A stretch of DNA of 64,000 nt, taken from assembly GCA_032718475.1 (NCBI GenBank), contig JAUCBJ010005028.1:51450-115449 (forward strand). The letters run 5' to 3'. Below the pieces are notes generated by a model. It saw only the letters and a program-made list of their open reading frames with translations. It was not told where the DNA came from and made no database searches. The stretch is from Nemertoderma westbladi. Lineage: Eukaryota; Xenacoelomorpha; Nemertodermatida; Nemertodermatidae. Position numbers and translations under genes: made by a program. Of this stretch, positions 54,583-64,000 are shown in pieces (the stretch's first letter is position 1; every line of letters starts with the position of its first letter).

Positions 54583-54825
54583 TTACAACTTAATAATTGA
54601 GAATATCAAACACCTTGGCAACACAACGATTAAACCAACTCTCTTCTCTACAACAATGATGCCTTCAGCTTGTAAACGATTTGCTCCGAATATTTTTAAT
54701 AAATCTCGCTGTTCGCATTGTTTCCGGAGCGTCGAAGTCCACCCAAAGCAAAGTAGTAAGGTAAGTAGTACCGGCACTGCTGTTACATAAATAACAATAT
54801 TCAGAAGAGCCATCCCTGCGTCCAA
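54583..54825 (-). CDS. Hypothetical ORF with N-terminal membrane helix (possible first exon)
   Basis: Residues 6-27 (ALLNIVIYVTAVPVLLTLLL) are a good membrane anchor, followed by a basic, Cys-containing helix (TLRKQCEQRDLLKIFGANR). A second hydrophobic patch is GLIVVLPRCLIFSII. It is 80 codons long. I do not recognise a family. It could be a small membrane protein, a 5' exon, or chance. Confidence 0.25.
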   Translation of the reverse strand: MDAGMALLNIVIYVTAVPVLLTLLLCFGWTSTLRKQCEQRDLLKIFGANRLQAEGIIVVEKRVGLIVVLPRCLIFSIIKL

Positions 54826-56661
54826 TTATTCTGAAAGTTCTTCGCTAATAATGGTCTAGGGCCATTTTAGAACGAAAAGGCTCCAAATATGGCTATTTTT
54901 TTTTATTGGCTTTGATTTAAAAAGGCTCCATTGCATTTTTAGAAAAAAATGTTCAGTTGTTTTATTGATAAAGATATTCTGAACAAGTGTACCAAATTTC
55001 AACTCATTTTGAGTTAGAATTAGCGTAGAAATAGCCTTTTTCACGAAATGAGGTCGTTCTGAGATATGGGTGCTTATAAAGTTTAAGGAACAAATCAATC
55101 CTTCCCGCTATTTTAGATACACCGTTTTTCTTTGTTCAACAATAACTTTGTAAAAAAATTAATGAAATTCAACGAAATTTTTCATCCTTTTTAAAAATAT
55201 AAGTAATATAATAAAACAACCTTTTAGCGATTTTATTCATATCTGTAACGTGAGAGCCTTTTTGATGAAAAGGGCCTTATTCTATTGTAAAATATCGTGC
55301 TGCTCGAAGTCCCCCCCCCCCCCTAAGACACAATAAAGGCGGTGTTATTTAACAATAAGGGCGGCGTTAATTAAAATATTACGGAGCACACTGTATTCTA
55401 CAGTATAATAGTATCAATTATATCAACGAATTTTAATACCGTAGGCCTATAATTTGATTATCGATATGTTGTTGCCACATATTCCTTTACTGTAAGACGT
55501 TATTGACTTCATCCATCAGATTGTGACTCACATTAATCCCCAAGGCGATTGAAAATAACTATTAAATGGTGGCAAACAAAGTAGACTTTTTTTGACGAGT
55601 GATATTTGTTCACGACTTTCACAAAAATGTGACGGGAGCCGACGGAGTTGGCAGTATCAGCTCCCGACCGGTATGTGAGTTGTACGCGTCGCCGCCTCCG
55701 TGAGCTGCTGAGCTGTCGATATGGATATATATATTAGGCCGAAGGCCTTTGAAAATGACTGAGTTCTTGTTATCAGTATTAATAATCACAGTAATCAATA
55801 ATAGCACAGTCTGAATATAATAGCATACAATACAGTGGTTAGTGACGACGACGACGTTCAAAACTTTTCCGGTCTCGCAACTGTAAGGAACCAACTGAAC
55901 TAATAATCATAACGGTTATATCATTGACACATGTTAAATTTCCCCTACATTACAGGGTGGCCTTAATATCCAATAGATGCGCTCTAATCCTCCCCAATGT
56001 GCTTTCCCGCCCACTATTGGCTTAACCTGATTAATTCTCACCTCGCCACTCCCGTTGCCGTTGCTAGCCTTACTAGCTTGTTTGTCCCTCTGAGGTGGTT
56101 TGACCTCTCACCTCTCTCTGTGGCTTATGGCGTGTATCCCCCCCCCCCCTAGTTGGTTATCTCACTTTGCCAACTATATTGGTAAAATCCCACTAATCCC
56201 ATTTTCGGTGGGTAGTGCACGGAATTGAATCCGCTTACAAAAAATATGACTTACAACAAATAAAGGTTATTTCCAATCCGCAGAGAAAATTGGTATGAAA
56301 TAAATTTTTGTTTATTGTTTTGGTTAGAAAATAACTAACACTGTAAACAACCTTTACTTTAATAATTAGGCCTAAATAAATTTAAGTTTTTAAACCCATT
56401 AAACACTTATTTTGTGTTTTCGGTTATTATGCGCCAATAACTCTCATCCATATACTGTACTGTACGTGTGGCACACAATATTAAACTATTATTACTTTCA
56501 TTTTTATAGACCATTCGAATTCGATACAAATACAACTCTTAAATAACGATTTGGGAAATTTGATTTAAAAATCTTCGCGAATTGCAATTTCGAATATCTT
56601 ATTTAACTTTAAAACATTACTTTGTTTTTAAGAGGTTCTTTTTTTTATTTTATTTATATAG
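54826..56661. other. Intergenic/intronic, with poly-C runs
   Basis: Contains C13 (55311-55323) and C12 (56138-56149), and CCAATAG/CTATTGG motifs near 55970-56030 that might belong to a promoter. No gene was seen. Upstream exons of the PH-domain gene were sought and not found. Confidence 0.4.
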
Positions 56662-56745
56662 GAAAGTCACTCCAAACTGAAAGCTTGTGGCTTCCTTCTG
56701 CTCAGTCCCGATGGTGACCCCTCCAGTTTAACTTCTAAGACAAAG
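56662..56745 (+). CDS. PH-domain gene (MPRIP/outspread-like), exon 1 of 3 visible
   Basis: 28 codons in phase 0; acceptor TTTATATAG before 56662, donor GTTTGT from 56746. Encodes KLKACGFLLLSPDGD, the first beta-strand and loop of a PH domain, comparable to the G-x-L-L-L-A-P-D-G start of the first PH domain of myosin phosphatase Rho-interacting protein. With the next two exons it makes one complete PH domain of about 107 residues. PH domains bind phosphoinositides or protein partners; MPRIP-type proteins link RhoA and myosin phosphatase to actin. Only this domain is visible, so the orthology is tentative. The donor is copied in the satellite that starts at once behind it. Confidence 0.7.
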
Positions 56746-57655
56746 GTTTGTACATACAACCAATGTAAAGGTTTGTACATACAGTAAAACCAATGTAAAG
56801 GTTTGTACATACAGTACAACCAATGTAAAGGTTTGTACATACAACCAATCAAATGTAAAGGTTTGTACATACAACCAATCAAATGTAAAGGTTTGTACAT
56901 ACAACCAATGTAAAAGTTTGTACATATAACCAATTAAATGTAAAGGTTTGTACATACAACCAATGTAAATGTTTGTACATACAGTACAACCAATGTAAAG
57001 GTTTGTACATACAGTACAACCAATGTAATGTAAAGGTTCGTACATACAACCAATCAAATGTAAAGGTTTGTACATACAACCAATCAAATGTAAAGGTTTG
57101 TACATACAGTACAACCAATGTAAAGGTTTGTACATACAACAAATCAAATGTAAAGGTTTGTACATACAACCAATGTAAAGGTTTGTACATACAACCAATC
57201 AAATGTAAAGGTTTGTACATACAACCAATCAAATGTAAAGGTTTGTACATACAACCAATGTAAAGGTTTGTACATACAACCAATCAAATGTAAAGGTTTG
57301 TACATGCAACCAATCAATGTAAAGGTTTGTACATACAACCAATCAAATGTAAAGGTTTGTACATACAACCAATGTAAAGGAAGGTTTGTACATACAACCA
57401 ATCAAATGTAAAGGTTTGTACGTACAACCAATCAAATGTAAAGGTTTGTACATGCAACCAATCAAATGTAAAGGTTTGTACATGCAACCAATCAAATGTA
57501 AAGGTTTGTACATACAACCAATCGAATGTAAAGGTTTGTACATACAACCAATCAAATGTAAAGGTTTATACATACAACCAATCAAATGTAAAGGTTTGTA
57601 CATACAACCAATCAAATGTAAAGGTTTGTACATACAACCAATCAAATGTATTTCA
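56746..57655 (+). repeat. 25/30-bp minisatellite starting at the splice donor
   Basis: Units of AAAGGTTTGTACATACAACC plus AATGT (25 bp) or AATCAAATGT (30 bp), with occasional AGT inserts and ACATGCAACC variants. The first unit begins inside the exon: the exon end ACAAAG|GTTTGTACATAC equals the monomer's AAAG|GTTTGTACATAC. Each monomer also has CCAAT and TGTACA. Confidence 0.95.
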
Positions 57656-59338
57656 TAATTTTGGAACAAAATTATTACGACCATTGTGTTACGCAAGTAA
57701 AAGTAAAACCATCATACTGTGCAATAAACCAACATCAAAACCAATATACAACCGTGTGTCTAGGTTGGCCTCTAAAGCAGCCCACCGCGCCACCTGTATG
57801 CGCGAAACTATGATATTAAACAGATAGATTCTAAAAATCCGACAAAAGCTCGTATTTTTGCGGACGTTTTATCAGATAAGTTTTCAGTTGATAATAATAT
57901 TAATACATTACATACAGTACAACCAATGTAATGTAAAGGTTTGTACATACAACCAATCAAATGTAAAGGTTTGTACATACAACCAATCAAATGTAAAGGT
58001 TTGTACATACAACCAATGTAAAGGTTTGTACATACAGTACAACCAATGTAAAGGTTTATACATACAACCAATCAAATGTAAAGGTTTGTACATACTGTAC
58101 AACCAATCAAATGTAAAGGTTTGTACATACAACCAATGTAAAGGTTTGTACATACAACCAATGTAAAGGTTTGTACATACAGCCAATCAAATGTAAAGGT
58201 TTGTACATACAACCAATCAAATGTAAAGGTTTGTACATACAACCAATCAAATGTAAAGGTTTGTACATACAACCAATCAAATGTAAAGGTTTGTACATAC
58301 AACCAATCAAATGTAAAGGTTTGTACATACAACCAATCAAATGTAAAGGTTTGTACATACAGCCAATGTAAAGGTTTGTACATACAACCAATGTAAAGGT
58401 TTGTACATACAACCAATTAAATGTAAAGGTTTGTACATACAACCAATCAAATGAAAAGGTTTGTACATACAACCAATGTAAAGGTTTGTACATACAACCA
58501 ATCAAATGTAAAGGTTTGTACATACAACCAATCAAATGTAAAGGTTTGTACATACAACCAATGTAAAGGTTTGTACATACAACCAATCAAATGTAAAGGT
58601 TTGTACATACAACCAATCAATGTAAAGGTTTGTACATACAACCAATCAAATGTAAAGGTTTATACATACAACCAATGTAAAGGAAGGTTTGTACATACAA
58701 CCAATCAAATGTAAAGGTTTGTACGTACAACCAATCAAATGTAAAGGTTTGTACATGCAACCAATCAAATGTAAAGGTTTGTACATGCAACCAATCAAAT
58801 GTAAAGGTTTGTACATACAACCAATCGAATGTAAAGGTTGTACATACAACCAATCAAATGTAAAGGTTTGTACATACAACCAATCAATGTAAAGGTTTGT
58901 ACATACAACCAATCAATGTAAAGGTTTGTACATACAACCAATGCAAAGGTTTGTACATACAGCCAATGTAAAAGTTTGTACATACAACCAATGTAAAGGT
59001 TTGTACATACAACCAATCAAATGTAAAGGTTTGTACATACAACCAATCAAATGTAAAGGTTTGTACATACAACCAATCAAATGTATTTCATAATTTTGGA
59101 ACAAAATTATTACGACCATTGTGTTACGCAAGTAAAAGTAAAACCATCATACTGTGCAATAAACCAACATCAAAACCAATATACAACCGTGTGTCCAGGT
59201 TGGCTTCTAAAGCAGCCCACCGCGCCACCTGTATGCGCGAAACTATGATATTAAACAGATAGATTCTAAAAATCCGACAAAAGCTCGTATTTTTGCGGAC
59301 GTTTTATCAGATAAGATTTCAGTTGATAATAATATTAA
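57646..59338 (+). repeat. Segmental tandem duplication, period about 1,434 bp (array plus unique spacer)
   Basis: The roughly 260-bp unique spacer 57646-57904 (from ATGTATTTCATAATTTTGG to TTGATAATAATATTAAT) recurs at 59080-59338 with about three substitutions. The part of the minisatellite to the left of each spacer also matches in its order of variants (ACGTACAACC, ATGCAACC, AATCGAATGT). Confidence 0.92.
57905..59092 (+). repeat. Second block of the 25/30-bp minisatellite
   Basis: Same monomers as 56746-57655, roughly 40 copies. It ends in the second copy of the spacer. Confidence 0.95.
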
Positions 59339-59432
59339 TCCACCAATGTCTCGTAAAGTACCCAGTACAGCGCATTTAAGCACGATCGATTTTATTCCGG
59401 TAAGGATTTTAACTTATTTAAATAAATTGCCC

Positions 59433-59735
59433 AATAAGACAAGTAGGACGGACACCAGACAACTTACCGTGTTTATTGTTTAAACGTGTATCTTTATGTT
59501 AAGCTGCAATAAGACAAGTAGGACGGACACCAGACAACTTACCGTGTTTATTGTTTAAACGTTTATCTTTATGTTAAGCTGCAATAAGACAAGTAGGACG
59601 GACACCAGACAACTTAACGTGTTTATTGTTTAAACGTGTATCTTTATGTTAAGCTGCAATAAGTCAAGTAGGACGGACACCAGACAACTTACCGTGTTTA
59701 TTGTTTAAACGTTTATCTTTATGTTAAGCTGCTCT
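59433..59735 (+). repeat. 75-bp tandem repeat, four copies
   Basis: AATAAGACAAGTAGGACGG starts at 59433 and 59508 and twice more at the same 75-bp spacing. Units are nearly identical (GTGTATC versus GTTTATC, ACCGTG versus AACGTG). Confidence 0.93.
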
Positions 59736-59789
59736 TTATCCGTTATAAAGTCTCGTTTGAAACACACGCACTTCCGTCTATATGGCTTA

Positions 59790-60075
59790 CAGCCAATATA
59801 ATTATCCTCTTGAAGAAGGGGGACCCGTGTGACCCCTATAATTACAGACCCATTTCACTTACATGAATTTCATGTAAATTGATGGAAATGTGTGTTAAAA
59901 ACAAACTTATGAATTACTTACGTGTGGTAATGCCCACCCAGCATGGTTTTTACAAGGTAAATCTACCAATACACAACTTTTGGAGTGCATTACCGATTGG
60001 TACAATATTGTAGATAGGCGTCGTAATCTCTATATAATCTGTATCGACTTTGCCTTTGACTCTCTCGTGCATTCT
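59790..60075 (+). pseudogene. Non-LTR reverse transcriptase fragment, plus strand
   Basis: Reads LLKKGDPCDPYNYRPISLT, then (after a shift) CKLMEMCVKNKLMNYL, QHGFYKGKSTNTQLLE and YIICIDFAFDSL. These are RT motifs in order (K-G-D, N-Y-R-P-I-S-L, Q-H-G-F and D-F-[KA]-A-F-D-S with an in-frame loss). It is 5' and 3' truncated. It sits in the PH-domain gene's first visible intron, directly upstream of the next exon. Confidence 0.75.
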
Positions 60076-60108
60076 AATATTGACAGAAACCAATAATATT
60101 TATTCCAG

Positions 60109-60192
60109 AAATGGCAGAAACGCTGGTTTGCTTTGTATGAAAGCGGTGAGCTAACATTCTCGCTGGATGACCAAGCTGATACATTAATACAG
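60109..60192 (+). CDS. PH-domain gene (MPRIP/outspread-like), exon 2 of 3 visible
   Basis: 28 codons in phase 0; acceptor TTTATTCCAG, donor GTACAG. Encodes KWQKRWFALYESGELTFSL, the hallmark second and third strands of a PH domain (K-W-x-x-R-W-F-x-L), then DDQADTLIQ, matching the D-E-x-P-x-T-L-P-Q segment of MPRIP-type PH domains. Confidence 0.85.
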
Positions 60193-60486
60193 GTACAGTG
60201 GCACGATGCAATGGAATAATATTCACTATTTAAGTGGTGGCAAAAAACGTCGTTTTATTTGTTGTAAGTCTTCTCTCACTTTTATCTGGGCCTATTTCAG
60301 CATAAATATCGTCCATCGAAGCTTCTTCCATAGATACGGGCATTACTACACTTTGGGTGCCCATAGTTTGACCAATTTTAATCATAGGAAAAAGGCTTTT
60401 ATCATGAGGTTTTTTTTTCTAGAACAAATATTTGACCTTGGGACAATAGTATGGTATTTTTTTCCAAAAAATGTTCTAGAAAAAAA
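60193..60486. other. Intron sequence, no element recognised
   Basis: Unique AT-rich intron DNA with no recognised feature. Confidence 0.4.
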
Positions 60487-60690
60487 TGTGTTCTAGAAAA
60501 GAAATATTTATCAAAATTGATAACTAACACTTGTTCTATAAGATTTATAAAAAAGTTGAAAAAACTAGCTAGTATAAAAAATATAAAATGTGTTCTAGAA
60601 CAAAAACATTTATCAAAATTGATAGCTAACACGTGCTCTATATCATTTATAAAAAAAAATAACAAAAACTAGCTAGTATTAGAAATTATC
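60487..60690 (+). repeat. Two-copy tandem repeat of about 102 bp with TTCTAGAA palindromes
   Basis: TGTGTTCTAGAA, ATTTATCAAAATTGATA and AAACTAGCTAGTAT appear in the same order twice (about 60487 and about 60590). A poly-A run of 20 lies downstream near 60795. Confidence 0.75.
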
Positions 60691-60955
60691 TATTTAATTT
60701 ATTATGGATGCAGTGGTGCAATTTGTACTTTGTGCTATAAGGTGTTTTATATCTAATATATTTGGCTAATATATCTTTGTAATAATATAATATAAAAAAA
60801 AAAAAAAAAAAATTAATTTATTATCCATTAATAATTTATATTAATATAATATTTTGCATTGAATTAACTAAATAAATGAATACGAGTCCATGTTCTCTAT
60901 TACGAATACAAGTAAATGTTTTCTGATACATAACGTCTAAAACTGTTGCGGGTCC

Positions 60956-61890
<935 letters not shown>

Positions 61891-62439
61891 TTAAATGCAA
61901 TGTTATTATTAATGTCAGGGAAACATAACTTTTTTTGTTGAAAAAAAAAGTGTTATTTTTTTATCAAATTTGTTAAAGACTTCGACAAAAAAAGTGACTT
62001 ATAACAAATAATATATGTTTTTAGGCTGGCCATAGATACCATACTCTGGTATTATTATTTTATATTTTATTATCATTATGATTGTATTACAATATTACTG
62101 CTGCTACTGTATGTTTCTATTCGGATTATTGGTGCGATAGGTTGCTATCAGGGTATCAGGTATATTTACACGACACCATTAGGCCTACAACAGTCTGTAA
62201 TTGTGACACCCATGGCACCTATCCCTAATTTAATGTAATATTACCGGTACTAAGTTCAAGACAGAATACAACGTAATTTTAAATTTGCACTTTTGTCACA
62301 ATTTTTTTCACGAAGCCACTCCACTCTAATATATAAAATTTCAATTTAATTTCGACCGAAAAGTAACAACCTGGTATTATTCACATGTGCGAATGGTCTA
62401 CTAAGTTGGTAAATTACATAACTAAAACTAGGTACAGTA
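61891..62439. other. Intron sequence, no element recognised
   Basis: AT-rich; no RT motifs were found upstream of the endonuclease fragment. Confidence 0.45.
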
Positions 62440-62728
62440 CCACCGTGGTGTAGTGGTTGCATTGAATTCACATCTCCTGAAGGTCGTGGGTTCGATCCTC
62501 ACATGGGCCAGGGCAGTTTTCGTTTCGGCACGGACGCCTTTAATAAGGGACCAGCCAGGGCGCATCTCTGCCTTGCATCCTTAGAGTGGTAGCTAAATGA
62601 GTACTGGAGTTTCCTCTGGGGAGTATAGTTCTGGGGGGACCGCACTGGAAAATAAGTCGTCAGACTTTGTGCGTGATCCCTGGCTCTAGCGGCCGAAGAA
62701 AACTTTACTTTACTTTACTTTTAAAACA
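62440..62728 (+). repeat. tRNA-derived SINE
   Basis: The tRNA-like head has an A box (TGGTGTAGTGGTTG, 62446-62459) and a perfect B box (GGTTCGATCC, 62489-62498) at tRNA spacing. An unrelated GC-richer body of about 200 bp follows, then a (CTTTA)n-type tail at about 62703-62722. Internal pol III promoter plus simple-repeat tail defines a SINE. Confidence 0.85.
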
Positions 62729-62802
62729 AACATTTACTGCAAATTACGTCTCGTCATTGCTACATGCCTACATGTATTATTATCGATAATTAATATAATA
62801 CT

Positions 62803-63680
62803 AGAAAGCCAGCAAGCTGGCTTTAAACGAACCTGTCCCTCAATCTAGTACCCTGAGTGAGCGAAAATGAAAACACGAAAATTGCCATCAACTCAACGAT
62901 AAAAACACCAGCTGCTGGTACTCATGAGGGCCTAGTAAGCTACTACTAGTTATTGAATGGATAGCCCAAACTGCACAGAAATATATTACTTGCCAAATTT
63001 ATTACTCCCTCACTCTATCCCAGACAGTAATCAAACATCAACTGTTAGTTTGTATAATGTATTACCCCTCCAGCTGAATAGCTCTTCCCAGTGAATCCTA
63101 TGGGAATATCATTGTAAGCACTGGGCCGTTTAAATGGTTTATAGGTTGATGATAATGCATGAGGAGGGACCCAACTAACACTACGTTTGTCTATGGACGG
63201 TCTCCTTATAGCCGCTTGATGGCTTTTATAGTTGAATTATATTATTCTGCAACCAATAATTTACTCTTTTAGACGAATTAGTGCGTTTTTTTTGCCGGAC
63301 TAACAAATTTTGGCGACGTTATATACGAGAGCGATATTTGACAAGATTCTGAGGCTCAAACATGTTGCTCAAATGACCGAATAGCCCAAATAAAAAAGGT
63401 GGTGCATACTCGTCGAGTTGAAATTGGTGAAATTCAACTTTAAATTTTCAAAACCGCTATTTTTCAGTGAACCTGTGATCGAAACGCCACAAAAAACTTG
63501 TGCACAACCAAAATTTATGGAGAGTTTGTATTAAAATGTTTGCGCACCTGCTTGAGTTTTTGAGATATTGGATGGTTATACATACATATATACACACACA
63601 ACCACATCGTGTTTTTGAACGGCTCAACTCTTGACAAGAGCAACCCTGGCCTATTAATAGGCAGGTTCGTTATAAATCTA
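62803..63680. mobile_element. Candidate non-autonomous element with hairpin ends
   Basis: Left end: AAGCCAGCAAGCTGGCTT hairpin, then TAAACGAACCTG. Right end: GCCTATTAATAGGC hairpin, then CAGGTTCGTTATAAA, so the CGAACCTG parts are inverted. Microsatellite-like CATACATATATACACACACA lies near the right end. The element may be a MITE. No target duplication was established. Confidence 0.4.
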
Positions 63681-63712
63681 ATATTATAATATAATAATAA
63701 TACTTATAACAG

Positions 63713-63865
63713 GGGAGTATTACCATGTACGACGTTACAGCTGTGCGATCAGCCAATGAAATCACTGGATTTCCACATTCACTTCTCGTAACAACAGACA
63801 GGCAAACGTTGTTCTTGAGATGCAGTAGCAGTGAAGAACATAACTGGTGGTTGGATTTATTAAAG
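63713..63865 (+). CDS. PH-domain gene (MPRIP/outspread-like), exon 3 of 3 visible
   Basis: 51 codons in phase 0; acceptor ACTTATAACAG, donor GTATTA. Encodes GSITMYDVTAVRSANE, strands 4-5, then LLVTTDRQTLFLRCSSS and the C-terminal helix SEEHNWWLDLLK with the invariant PH-domain Trp. The gene continues beyond the window. Confidence 0.85.
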
Positions 63866-64000
63866 GTATTATTTTTATTATAGATTTATAGTTATATACC
63901 TATACCTACACGAAGTGGGGCCTTCGCGCAGCACGTGACTTAAATTTAATTTAAGTACTAATTCGAAAGTATTACTGTATTAGCAAATTTTAAGCAGATT

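Noticed and set aside
56667-59131. Many overlapping frames translating to MYKPLHLIGC-type repeats
   Set aside because: They are artefacts of the 25/30-bp minisatellite, antisense to the PH-domain gene.

Overview
This window reads as the nuclear genome of an invertebrate metazoan. Genes have spliceosomal introns with GT..AG ends, base composition is AT-rich, and mobile DNA is abundant and of animal type: a THAP/P-like transposase, hAT-type elements, BEL/Pao, non-LTR retroelements and a tRNA-derived SINE. Tandem repeats fill a large share of the sequence. The phylum cannot be fixed from what is seen. The palindromes TAGGCCTA and TACCGGTA recur throughout.

Layout. 0.2-2.6 kb: intronless THAP/P-like transposase (minus strand) inside short inverted repeats, then a frame-broken PWWP-domain fragment. 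6.26-19.1 kb: eight exons of the ER chaperone BiP (HSPA5), ending in the ER-retrieval tetrapeptide RDEL; about the first 150 residues are missing and presumably lie upstream. Its long introns are almost entirely tandem arrays of four unrelated families (105 bp, about 22 bp, CTGCACCTCACTCA-type, and a two-letter 19/21-bp array) plus a 49/52-bp array whose monomers copy the adjacent splice acceptor. 19.6-22.2 kb: purine-rich 33/36-bp minisatellite. 24.1-25.0 kb: intronless Lifeguard/TMBIM gene between two copies of a 0.4-kb dispersed repeat.

27-38 kb: a defective BEL/Pao-type retrotransposon (promoter-like leader, gag, zinc knuckles, protease, no reverse transcriptase) split in gag by a complete, GC-rich, 2.9-kb hAT-like transposon with an intact 741-codon ORF, about 210-bp terminal inverted repeats and a perfect 8-bp target duplication. 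41.0-44.4 kb: intronless ACSF2-type acyl-CoA synthetase split by a 1.6-kb non-autonomous hAT-type element with a perfect 8-bp target duplication. 45.2-48.8 kb: non-LTR reverse transcriptase remnant bounded by 71-bp inverted repeats and carrying two nested insertions, a minisatellite-filled TIR element and a 155-bp-arm perfect hairpin. 49-53 kb: another LINE fragment and the C-terminal part of a retroelement protein with a restriction-like endonuclease.

56.6-63.9 kb: three phase-0 exons of one PH domain resembling the first PH domain of MPRIP/outspread-type proteins; the gene runs off the right edge. Its first intron begins with a 25/30-bp minisatellite whose monomer repeats the exon's own splice donor. 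Its second intron holds an antisense endonuclease-type retroelement fragment fused directly to a frameshifted histone H3 tail, a SINE and a hairpin-ended element.

The most unusual theme is that intronic minisatellites carry copies of the neighbouring splice site: an acceptor in BiP and a donor in the PH gene. Each transcript would therefore hold dozens of decoy or recursive-type splice signals.
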